Origin: Eubacterium sp.
Lineage (GTDB): Bacteria; Bacillota; Clostridia; Oscillospirales; Acutalibacteraceae
DNA: 7,653 bases
NCBI GenBank assembly: GCA_029052085.1
Contig: JAIDJS010000297.1
Coordinates: 1-7,653, forward strand
Direction of reading: 5' to 3'
Part shown: in pieces, positions 1-6,180 of the stretch
How positions within the stretch are numbered: the first letter of the stretch is position 1
Layout of the letters: every line of letters starts with the position of its first letter
Notes under the pieces: model-generated
The model's input: only the letters and a program-made list of their open reading frames with translations
Told to the model about the DNA's origin: nothing
Databases searched by the model: none
Made by a program: the position numbers and the translations under genes

Positions 1-665
1 TAAATTTTTTTCAAAACACTCAAAATTTCTTCAGGAGTATTTACAACATAATCAGGACTGCATTTTAAAAGGCTCTCAACAGAGCGGAATCCCCAGGTTA
101 CGGCTATGCTTTTGCAGCCAAGATTTTCAGCCGATTCAATGTCCACTGAGCTGTCCCCTATCCATATACATTCATCAGCAGACAGCTTCAGCATCGAAAG
201 AATTTTATTCGGCATGGCCGTATCAGGCTTTTTCGGCAAATCATCCACTGCTCCGAGAACCACGTCAAAAACATCTTTTCCGAAAAGCTCTTCTATCATT
301 CCTTTGGCAGCTTTATCCGGCTTATTCGTGCATACAGCAGCTTTAACGCCTTTGCTTTTAATTGCATTAACAACTTCCGTCATACCGTCATATATACAGG
401 CATTTTCCATTTTAATTTCATTATATTTGATCTTGAAAGCTGCATACTGCTCTTCCAGCTGATCATCGCTTAATTCCCTGTTAAATGCTCTGTCAACAAG
501 TAATTTTGCCCCGTTACCGACAAAAGCTTTATAATCATCCTCTGTCCAATTCGTTTCCATACCATTATTTTTGAGCAGATAATCACAGGCACGCCCCAAA
601 TCTATTATTGTATTTACAAGCGTTCCGTCCAAATCAAATATAACACATTTTATTTTACTGTTCAT
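1..665 (-). CDS. HAD-superfamily phosphatase, phosphoglycolate phosphatase-like (3' end at or just past the window edge)
   Basis: Translating the minus strand from the ATG at 665-663 gives 221 uninterrupted residues, and the last two bases at the edge read TA, so a TAA or TAG stop may fall exactly there. The protein has all the HAD subfamily IA motifs: motif I DLDGT at residues 11-15 (nucleophile D11, acid/base D13), a helical cap at about 17-90, motif II CTN around T113, motif III K146-P147, and motif IV IGDSSVD with D171 and D175. The length and motifs fit the Gph/PpaX group, soluble Mg2+-dependent phosphatases acting on small phosphoesters such as 2-phosphoglycolate, or on pyrophosphate; the substrate cannot be told from sequence. 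Its first 11 bases overlap the end of potD, so it is probably the last gene of the pot operon. A GTG three codons upstream (674-672), six bases after AGAAG, is an alternative start. Confidence 0.9.
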   Translation of the reverse strand, partial: MNSKIKCVIFDLDGTLVNTIIDLGRACDYLLKNNGMETNWTEDDYKAFVGNGAKLLVDRAFNRELSDDQLEEQYAAFKIKYNEIKMENACIYDGMTEVVNAIKSKGVKAAVCTNKPDKAAKGMIEELFGKDVFDVVLGAVDDLPKKPDTAMPNKILSMLKLSADECIWIGDSSVDIESAENLGCKSIAVTWGFRSVESLLKCSPDYVVNTPEEILSVLKKI

Positions 666-1914
666 ACAAATCACTTAAATCTTCTATTTTTCTTTTCTTA
701 ATATTTGACACAAGCTTAAAAACAGCAACAGCTGCCACTATTCCGGCAAAAACAGCCGATTCAACATAGATTTTTCTATTATTCAGCTTACTGTCTAAAG
801 ACATATTTCCGCTTTTAACATTTGTCCACAAATCAGCCTGAAGTTCAAGAATGTTCTGGGGCAGATTCTCAAAATACTGACCTGCAGGCATTTCATTCGG
901 ATATACGGCTTCATTACCGTAAAGAGAATGCTCTTCATTGTTTTTAACAGCTACATTAGGAGAGGCATAATAAATAAACTCTGCATTTTCCAGTGCTACC
1001 TGCGGTTCGTGCATAAAGTTTATAAACGCTTCGGCACCTTTTTTATTTTGAACACATTTGGGAATGCAGAAAGCATCATAAAATATATTGACCCCCTCTT
1101 CAGGGAAACAATAGGCAAGATGATTGTTATTCTCATTCATCAGAACATAATCACCGGCATAATAAGTTGCAAAAGCGTATTCTCCGCTTTCCATAAGATT
1201 AAATATCTCATCCATTACATAAACAGGGCTTACTGCGTCCTTTTGTTCAGCTAAAAGAACTGCTGCCTCTGTCCAGTTGCTTTCATCAACAGTATTAAGG
1301 CTTTGACCCAGAATGGACTGAGCAATCGCAAAAGCATCCCTTGAGTTATTGAACATAAGAATTTTATCCTTGTACTGCTCATCCCACAATACTTTCCAGC
1401 TTGTTGGTTTTTCTTTAACAAGCTCTGTATTATAAATCAAGGCAGTTGTACCGACATTATAACAAAGCGTGTATTTCTGTTCAGGATCAAAATACAGATT
1501 TTTATACTGATTTTCAATATATTTAATATTAGGAATATTATTCCAGTCTATCTCTGTAAGCATATCTTCATCTACAAGCCTGCTTATCATATAGTCACTC
1601 GGAACGATTACATCATATGAAACGCCTCCGCCTGAAAGCTTGGAATACATATTTTCATTTGATTCGTAATTTGTATAATTGACCTTTGCACCCGTCAATC
1701 TTTCAAACTCACTTACTACATTCATCGAACCTTCTGAGCCGTCGGATATATATTCTCCCCAGTTATAGACATTAACTGATGTACCCTGCAGACCAAGATT
1801 TTTATAATAAGCAATCTGCTCTTCCGTAAACACTTCTTCATCAGCAAAAGCAATAATATTGAAGGAGAACAGCAAAGTAAATAAAGCAAGCATACATGCA
1901 ATTATTCTTTTCAT
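655..1914 (-). CDS. potD: Spermidine/putrescine ABC transporter substrate-binding protein with C-terminal membrane helix
   Basis: This is the extracellular polyamine receptor that delivers substrate to PotB-PotC. The 419-residue product has an N-terminal signal peptide (about 1-24, likely cut after AFA), then a PotD-type periplasmic-binding fold. Clear landmarks shared with E. coli PotD, as I recall it, are YNWGEYI (50-56), YESNENMYSKL (83-93), YDVIVPSDYM (100-109), SW-LW (172-177), the F-YDAF-IP segment with D280, and ASPNVAVK near 317-324. By eye, ligand residue D257 of E. coli matches D280, whereas W229 and W255 match Y252 and F278. No usable lipobox follows the signal peptide. Instead residues about 383-403 form a hydrophobic helix followed by KKRK, suggesting a C-terminal membrane anchor. 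It starts in an ATGA overlap with potC and has only a weak ribosome binding site, so coupling to potC is likely. Substrate preference (putrescine or spermidine) is unresolved. Confidence 0.93.
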   Translation of the reverse strand: MKRIIACMLALFTLLFSFNIIAFADEEVFTEEQIAYYKNLGLQGTSVNVYNWGEYISDGSEGSMNVVSEFERLTGAKVNYTNYESNENMYSKLSGGGVSYDVIVPSDYMISRLVDEDMLTEIDWNNIPNIKYIENQYKNLYFDPEQKYTLCYNVGTTALIYNTELVKEKPTSWKVLWDEQYKDKILMFNNSRDAFAIAQSILGQSLNTVDESNWTEAAVLLAEQKDAVSPVYVMDEIFNLMESGEYAFATYYAGDYVLMNENNNHLAYCFPEEGVNIFYDAFCIPKCVQNKKGAEAFINFMHEPQVALENAEFIYYASPNVAVKNNEEHSLYGNEAVYPNEMPAGQYFENLPQNILELQADLWTNVKSGNMSLDSKLNNRKIYVESAVFAGIVAAVAVFKLVSNIKKRKIEDLSDLYEQ

Positions 1915-2732
1915 TTTGCATCACTCTTACCCTTTTTGTCTGCCCTTGCCTGAACAATATTAATGACTACAAGAAGAACGAATATTACGATGAATATAAG
2001 CGTAGACAAAGCGTACATATCCGGCTTTACACGCTTTTTCGTTAAAGAAAAAATATAAATCGGCAAAGTCTGAAAGCTTGGTCCGTTTGTAAAATATGAA
2101 ATTATAAAATCATCCAGTGATAAGGTAAAGCTCATTACCAGACCGGTAAATATGCCGGTTGCTATATCGGGAAACACAACCTTGAAAAAAGCCTTGAAAG
2201 GCTTACAGCCAAGGTCAACAGCAGCCTCATAAATATGCATGTCAAACTGCTTCAGCTTCGGCAGAATATTTAAAATAACATAAGGCAAGGAAAATGTTAT
2301 ATGCGCAATAAGCAGAGTTCCGAATCCAAGCACATTGGATTTATTTACAAGCATACCCGAAAAAGCAAACAGAAGCATCATAGAAATACCTGTTACAATT
2401 TCAGGATTCATCATTGGGATATTTGTAACACCCATTATCGTTTTTTTATAAAGCTTGTTTCTTGAATTAAAAATACCTACCGCAGCAAGCGTTCCGAGCG
2501 CTGTTGAACAGGCAGCAGTTGCAACAGCCAGCACAAGGGTATTTCTCAACGCTCGCATTGCAGCTTCGTTGGAAAACATTTCATTCCACCATTTTGCTGA
2601 AAATCCGGTAAAAATATAGGTGCTTGCTGAGTCATTAAAAGAGAACAGAGCCATTACAATTATGGGAAGATAAAGAAATGCAAAGATTAAAACAACATAA
2701 AATCTTGCACCATGGGAAAGCTTACTTTTCAT
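1911..2732 (-). CDS. potC: Spermidine/putrescine ABC transporter permease PotC
   Basis: The second inner-membrane permease of the polyamine importer, 273 residues, which is the usual PotC length. Hydrophobic segments lie at about 11-31, 65-88, 110-127, 136-157, 190-212 and 241-261, matching the six-helix BPD_transp_1 fold. The cytoplasmic EAA loop that docks onto the ATPase is at about 169-190 (YEAAVDLGCKPFKAFFKVVF), with the conserved EAA and G residues. The LSLDDFIISYF segment after it (204-214) is typical of PotC. The start codon overlaps the potB stop as ATGA, and a strong site GAGGGAGGGG lies seven bases upstream (2749-2740), which fixes the start. The potD start in turn overlaps its stop. 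PotC is told from PotB by its position, length and the LDDF segment. Confidence 0.95.
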   Translation of the reverse strand: MKSKLSHGARFYVVLIFAFLYLPIIVMALFSFNDSASTYIFTGFSAKWWNEMFSNEAAMRALRNTLVLAVATAACSTALGTLAAVGIFNSRNKLYKKTIMGVTNIPMMNPEIVTGISMMLLFAFSGMLVNKSNVLGFGTLLIAHITFSLPYVILNILPKLKQFDMHIYEAAVDLGCKPFKAFFKVVFPDIATGIFTGLVMSFTLSLDDFIISYFTNGPSFQTLPIYIFSLTKKRVKPDMYALSTLIFIVIFVLLVVINIVQARADKKGKSDAK

Positions 2733-3553
2733 ATAATAACCCCTCCCTCATTATCATCTGCTCCAAAATAATTCATAATGCCGAGACAAATCAGAATTAA
2801 AATCATAAGCACAAAAGAAAGACTTGCACCGAGATTATAATTGTTTGCATTCTGAAACTGTGTTTCAATAACATCACCGATAAGAACAATCTGCCCTCCC
2901 CCAAGCTTTTGGGTTATATAGAAAGTTGAAACACACGGAACAAAAACCATTGTAATTCCGCTTATAATTCCCGGAAGTGACAACGGCATTACAACTTTTT
3001 TCAAAATCTGTAATTTATTAGAGCCTAAATCCTGAGCAGCTTCAATAAGTGATTTATCCATTTTGCTGATAACGGAATAAATAGGCAAAACCATAAACGG
3101 CAGAAAATTATAAACCATTCCCAAAAGAACTGCTCCGCCTGTATTCATCATTTTAATGCTTTCGATTCCGAAGAAATTTAATATTGTATTTATAATTCCG
3201 GAATCACCCAGAATGGTCATAAGAGAATATGTTCTGATTAGAAAATTCATCCACATAGGAAGCATAACAAGCAGAATCATTGTGCTCTGTGAGCTTAATT
3301 TTGCTTTGGATATAAAGTAAGCAAGAGGATAACCGATAACAAGACAAATCAGGGTTGCAAAAACTCCATACAGGATTGAAAGCAGAATTGTCGGCGTGTA
3401 ACCGGGAATCGCTTCAATATATTTGAGAGTAAACGCCCCCGATGAATCGGTTAAGGCATAATACAAAACCATAATCAAAGGTGCAATAATAAATAAAGCA
3501 GACCAGATTAAATATGGTTTGTCCAACAATAAACGGGATAACTTACTGTTCAT
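2729..3553 (-). CDS. potB: Spermidine/putrescine ABC transporter permease PotB
   Basis: First permease of the polyamine importer, predicted to pair with PotC as the transmembrane channel. I place the start at the ATG at 3553-3551, giving 274 residues ([10 protein letters not shown]...). A GGGAGG site lies six bases upstream (3565-3560), and the protein then begins just before its first membrane helix, as usual for PotB. The frame stays open up to 3643, but the 30 extra residues would lie wholly within potA and have no family counterpart. Hydrophobic segments are at about 14-34, 57-79, 92-113, 139-161, 193-215 and 243-263. The EAA loop is at about 171-192 ([20 protein letters not shown]). The RTYS motif (107-110) and the [13 protein letters not shown] stretch (232-244) are characteristic of PotB. 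Its start overlaps the potA stop by 11 bp. Confidence 0.95.
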   Translation of the reverse strand: MNSKLSRLLLDKPYLIWSALFIIAPLIMVLYYALTDSSGAFTLKYIEAIPGYTPTILLSILYGVFATLICLVIGYPLAYFISKAKLSSQSTMILLVMLPMWMNFLIRTYSLMTILGDSGIINTILNFFGIESIKMMNTGGAVLLGMVYNFLPFMVLPIYSVISKMDKSLIEAAQDLGSNKLQILKKVVMPLSLPGIISGITMVFVPCVSTFYITQKLGGGQIVLIGDVIETQFQNANNYNLGASLSFVLMILILICLGIMNYFGADDNEGGVII

Positions 3554-4676
3554 TCTCAGCCTCCCAGTCGTAATCGGCATCATTGATATGATCAAATTCA
3601 TCAGAGAAAGAGGAATAATCGCCGAATTCACCGCTGTATTCACTGCGCTTCATAACATGGATTGCATCCGCATCAATATACATTCCGATTGTTTCGCCGA
3701 CTTCATGATAATCAGTTGTCTGAATAAGCCAGATAAAGCCGTTTACATCCACAAAGGTTTCATAAAAGGTACCTTTGAATACAACATCTGTTATTACACC
3801 GGTTAAAGCATTTTTCGTACCCGGCTTACAGATTTCAATATCTTCCGGTCTGACAACAGCCTCGGTTTGCTCGTTTGGTTCAAATCCCTTATCAAGACAC
3901 TTGAAGGTTGCGCCCTGAAAGCTTACAAGATAGTCCTTTATCATAATTGCATCAACTATATTGGATTCACCGATAAAGTCGGCTACAAACGCATTCACAG
4001 GCTCATTATATATATCCTCAGGCGTGCCGATTTGCTGAATTTTTCCCTTATCCATAACAACAACCATATCACTCATAGAAAGTGCTTCTTCCTGATCATG
4101 CGTTACATAGATAAAAGTTATACCCAGTCTTTTCTGAATTGCCTTAAGCTCTTTTTGCATATCCTTGCGAAGTTTTAAATCAAGCGCACCGAGAGGTTCA
4201 TCAAGAAGAAGCACGTGAGGTCTGTTAGCAAGAGCACGTGCAATAGCTACACGCTGCTGCTGACCGCCTGAAAGGCTGTCTATTCTTCTTTTCTCAAATC
4301 CTTTCAGATTAACAAGCTCAAGCATTTCTGCAACTGTTTTTCTTATTTCATTCTTTGGCATTTTCTTAAGCTCAGGACCAAAAGCTATATTCTCATAAAC
4401 ATTTAAATGAGAAAAAAGAGCATAACGCTGAAAAATGGTGTTTACCTTCCTTTTATGGGGCGGAACATCATTTATTACTTTACCCTCAAAAATAACTTCG
4501 CCGCTGTTCGGTTCAATAAAACCTGCTATGCAGCGAAGAGTAGTTGTTTTACCGCAACCGGATGGGCCAAGCAGCGTTATAAACTCTTTTTCGTTTATAT
4601 AAAGATTAAGTTTATCCAACACAACATTATCACCGTATTTTACAGTGATATCCTTAAGATCAATCAATTTTTCCAA
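3543..4676 (-). CDS. potA: Spermidine/putrescine ABC transporter ATPase PotA
   Basis: ATP-hydrolysing subunit that powers the PotB-PotC channel from the cytoplasmic face. The 377-residue product shows Walker [10 protein letters not shown] (37-45), Q-loop FQRYALF with Q83, signature LSGGQQQ (135-141), Walker B VLLLDE (155-160), D-loop GALD (163-166) and H-loop H193. A C-terminal TOBE-type region (about 270-345, with VRPEDI at 275-280) is typical of the PotA/CysA/MalK group. The start is a TTG: a stop codon sits directly before it in frame, and AGAGGAAG lies seven bases upstream. After the TOBE region comes an acidic, low-complexity tail (about 346-377) rich in D, E, S and Y, absent from E. coli PotA as I recall it. 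This is the first gene of the pot operon, with a good promoter in the gap upstream. Confidence 0.96.
   Translation of the reverse strand: MEKLIDLKDITVKYGDNVVLDKLNLYINEKEFITLLGPSGCGKTTTLRCIAGFIEPNSGEVIFEGKVINDVPPHKRKVNTIFQRYALFSHLNVYENIAFGPELKKMPKNEIRKTVAEMLELVNLKGFEKRRIDSLSGGQQQRVAIARALANRPHVLLLDEPLGALDLKLRKDMQKELKAIQKRLGITFIYVTHDQEEALSMSDMVVVMDKGKIQQIGTPEDIYNEPVNAFVADFIGESNIVDAIMIKDYLVSFQGATFKCLDKGFEPNEQTEAVVRPEDIEICKPGTKNALTGVITDVVFKGTFYETFVDVNGFIWLIQTTDYHEVGETIGMYIDADAIHVMKRSEYSGEFGDYSSFSDEFDHINDADYDWEAENEQ
3560..3565 (-). promoter_or_regulatory. Ribosome binding site that fixes the potB start
   Basis: GGGAGG on the minus strand, six bases before the ATG at 3553. It lies inside the last codons of potA and rules in favour of the 274-residue PotB over the longer open frame that begins at 3643. 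Confidence 0.8.
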
Positions 4677-4683
4677 TTATGCA

Positions 4684-4691
4684 CTTCCTCT
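4684..4691 (-). promoter_or_regulatory. Ribosome binding site for the TTG start of potA
   Basis: AGAGGAAG on the minus strand, seven bases before the TTG at 4676. An in-frame TAA directly precedes the TTG, so no earlier start is possible. The next candidate in frame, the fourth codon (also TTG), is too far from this site to be preferred. Confidence 0.8.
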
Positions 4692-4709
4692 TTGTAACCC
4701 GATTTTAAT

Positions 4710-4727
4710 ATATTAAGTTATTAATAT
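4710..4727. promoter_or_regulatory. Perfect AT-only palindrome at the predicted transcription start of potA (candidate operator)
   Basis: On the minus strand the sequence is ATATTAA-taac-TTAATAT, a perfect 7-bp inverted repeat with a 4-bp spacer. It begins four bases downstream of the predicted -10 box and covers the expected transcription start. That is a common place for a repressor to bind. No regulator gene is in the window, and palindromes of this kind are not rare in AT-rich intergenic DNA, so the regulatory role is a guess. Confidence 0.35.
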
Positions 4728-4731
4728 TTTT

Positions 4732-4759
4732 AATATACCAAATTATCCACAAAAGTCAA
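4732..4759 (-). promoter_or_regulatory. Vegetative (SigA-type) promoter of the pot operon
   Basis: On the minus strand TTGACT (4759-4754) is followed after 16 bp by TATATT (4737-4732). The first matches the -35 consensus at five of six positions and the second is a good -10. Transcription would start near 4725, leaving a leader of roughly 50 bases before potA. There is no room for, or sign of, a riboswitch in that leader. Confidence 0.7.
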
Positions 4760-4766
4760 CAAATTT

Positions 4767-5330
4767 TTAAAATATTTTCTTTAATATTTCTTCACCGTTT
4801 TCAACTTTTTTCACAGTATCGGCAACAAGTGCAAAATCACACACCATGGATTTTGTTTTATGAATACAGTCATCCATTCCGAAAGGAACAAAATAATAGT
4901 TTTTGTAATTCATAAGGCTGCCTATATTTTTTGCTGCACCGCCAAGCGCATCGTTTGTAGATACACCGATAATTACCGGGCGGCTGTTTCGCAGATGGCT
5001 TTTTGCTGCCATGGTTACTGCTGTATCGGCAATGCCGTTTGCAAGCTTTGCAAGGGTGTTTCCCGTGCAGGGAACAATGCAAAGAATATCAAACATTTTT
5101 TTGGGACCGATAGGCTCTGCCTGCTCAATCTTATGAATAATGCTGTGACCGGTAATGGAAATTATTTCATCCTGAATATCCTTGGCATCGCCGAAACGTG
5201 TATCTGTATTATATGATGTTTCACTCATAATCGGATACACATCATAGCCCATCATAACAAGCTCTTTTAAAGCTTCAATCGTTTTTGAAAATGTGCAGAA
5301 AGAACCTGTTAATGCATAACCTATTTTCAT
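4767..5330 (-). CDS. dpaB: Dipicolinate synthase subunit B
   Basis: Flavoprotein-fold subunit of dipicolinate synthase (SpoVFB), which with subunit A turns the lysine-pathway intermediate dihydrodipicolinate into dipicolinic acid, the spore-core Ca2+ chelator. The 187-residue protein is close to full family length. It opens with a Rossmann-like strand and loop (IGYALTGSFCTF, 3-14), carries the CTGNTLAKLANGIADTAVTM segment (88-107) and AAKSHLRNSRPVIIGVSTND (108-127), and ends with YYFVPFGMDD (145-154), all hallmarks of SpoVFB. Many relatives, as I recall, have PLTGNT where this has PCTGNT, so C88 is a small oddity. Its ATG overlaps the dpaA stop by one base (TAATG), with GAGGAGG ten bases upstream, so the two are co-transcribed. 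It acts in the mother cell late in sporulation. No terminator is visible between its stop and potA. Confidence 0.95.
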   Translation of the reverse strand: MKIGYALTGSFCTFSKTIEALKELVMMGYDVYPIMSETSYNTDTRFGDAKDIQDEIISITGHSIIHKIEQAEPIGPKKMFDILCIVPCTGNTLAKLANGIADTAVTMAAKSHLRNSRPVIIGVSTNDALGGAAKNIGSLMNYKNYYFVPFGMDDCIHKTKSMVCDFALVADTVKKVENGEEILKKIF

Positions 5331-6058
5331 TAAGTTAATTCCTCCTCAATTATATCTGAAACTGCCTCACCAATCAGATAGCCTGCTGTTTTTTCGGTAT
5401 ATCTTGACGGCATTTTTCTGCCGTTCAAAACGGTAAGACCCAGGCTGTCGGCAACATGGGTGTCCACTCCGCCGGGAAATGACGCCAGATCAAGAATTAC
5501 AGCATCTTTTTTCAGAGCAGAAAGCTCATTTTTCGTAAGTACCATATGAGGAACAGTGTTGAAAATGACATTAGCCTTATTATCTGATTTAAGTTCTTCA
5601 AAGCTGATATGCTTTGCACCATTGAAAATCGCTTCATCCTTAGAGGATTTGCTTCTTGAACATACAGTTATATCGGCACCATAGCCTTTTAAAATATTAT
5701 GAAGAGCCTTCCCTATTCTTCCGTATCCGATTATCAGAATTTCAGCACGATAGAGAGAATAAGCGGTATTTTCTTCAATTAAAGTTACAGCACCTTCAGC
5801 AGTTAAAAAAGCATTTTTTAATACAAAGCTTTCATATTTCATATAGTCAAATCCGTTCTTGCGATTTCCCATTCCGTAAAATAAAATTTTGTCCTCAAGA
5901 CCTTTAAACATATCCTCTTTTACAGGTACAGGAAGAAGCACAAAATCTGCATTTTCAGTATTTCCCGTGTGTTCAAATCCGTGATTTTCAAGATATTCCT
6001 TTGCATAAATCATTCTTTTATCTCCCGTAAAGGGAACAATAAATGTTTTTAATTTCAT
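5330..6058 (-). CDS. dpaA: Dipicolinate synthase subunit A, short form
   Basis: NAD(P)-binding dehydrogenase-like subunit of dipicolinate synthase (SpoVFA). The 242-residue protein has an N-terminal region with GDKR (12-15), as in the GGDxR motif of the family. TAEGA follows at 86-90, then a Rossmann nucleotide-binding loop GYGRIGKAL (111-119), FNTVP (166-170), LDLASFPGG (189-197) and KTAG (223-226). These match B. subtilis SpoVFA (about 297 residues, from memory) in order. The copy here is some 50 residues shorter, mainly in the N-terminal domain. The start is supported by a GAGGTG site (6070-6065) six bases upstream of the ATG. It is the first gene of the dpaAB pair and lies behind a candidate sporulation promoter. 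The catalytic core looks intact, so a working enzyme is likely. Confidence 0.93.
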   Translation of the reverse strand: MKLKTFIVPFTGDKRMIYAKEYLENHGFEHTGNTENADFVLLPVPVKEDMFKGLEDKILFYGMGNRKNGFDYMKYESFVLKNAFLTAEGAVTLIEENTAYSLYRAEILIIGYGRIGKALHNILKGYGADITVCSRSKSSKDEAIFNGAKHISFEELKSDNKANVIFNTVPHMVLTKNELSALKKDAVILDLASFPGGVDTHVADSLGLTVLNGRKMPSRYTEKTAGYLIGEAVSDIIEEELT

Positions 6059-6079
6059 AACAACACCTCAGTTTCAATT

Positions 6080-6107
6080 CATACTATGCTTAAAAAAAAT
6101 CATTGTT
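6080..6107 (-). promoter_or_regulatory. Candidate mother-cell sporulation promoter (SigK/SigE-type) of dpaAB
   Basis: On the minus strand AACA (6107-6104) is followed, with about 15-16 bp between, by GCATAGTATG, whose CATA starts at 6088. This fits the SigK pattern of an AC-containing -35 and CATAnnnT -10; SigE shares the CATA core. Transcription would begin about 15 bases before the dpaA ATG, just ahead of its ribosome binding site. The dpaAB (spoVF) pair is known to be SigK-controlled in Bacillus. The final TA of the consensus is TG here, and the spacer contains a run of eight T. Confidence 0.5.
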
Positions 6108-6121
6108 AATGAACGAAAGTA

Positions 6122-6150
6122 TTTATTTTTAAATAAAATTGTAGTATAAT
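6122..6150 (+). promoter_or_regulatory. Vegetative promoter of murC
   Basis: A perfect TATAAT (6145-6150) lies 30 bases before the murC start. The -35 position at 17-bp spacing reads TTTATT (6122-6127), a weak match. The upstream DNA is A/T-rich and could help polymerase binding. The -10 box is embedded in the palindrome TAGTAT-a-ATACTA (6143-6155). Confidence 0.6.
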
Positions 6151-6167
6151 ACTAAAAAATAATTTTT

Positions 6168-6173
6168 AGGAGG
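6168..6173 (+). promoter_or_regulatory. Ribosome binding site for the TTG start of murC
   Basis: Perfect AGGAGG, seven bases before the TTG at 6181. No in-frame ATG or GTG lies close enough to this site to compete, so TTG is the start. Confidence 0.9.
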
Positions 6174-6180
6174 ATTTCTC

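Noticed and set aside
106..462. Plus-strand open frame of 118 codons
   Set aside because: It is antisense to the HAD phosphatase gene, has no ribosome binding site and reads as low-complexity S/L-rich protein. The minus strand has all HAD motifs.
928..1254. Plus-strand open frame of 108 codons within potD
   Set aside because: Antisense to the conserved core of PotD, without a ribosome binding site.
3554..3643. Upstream extension of PotB by 30 residues
   Set aside because: The extra part lies within potA, has no family counterpart, and the GGGAGG site points to the ATG at 3553.
4677..4766. Riboswitch or structured leader before potA
   Set aside because: The leader after the predicted start is only about 50 bases, AT-rich, with one short AT palindrome and no conserved aptamer-like structure or terminator.
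4860..5216. Open frames on the plus strand and in a second minus frame over dpaB
   Set aside because: Both are shadows of dpaB, with cysteine- and lysine-rich nonsense composition and no start signals of their own.
6091..6098. Homopolymer run of eight A (T on the dpaA strand) as a phase-variation tract
   Set aside because: It is only eight bases long and lies in the spacer of an AT-rich promoter region; a length effect on promoter spacing is possible but there is no evidence for variation.
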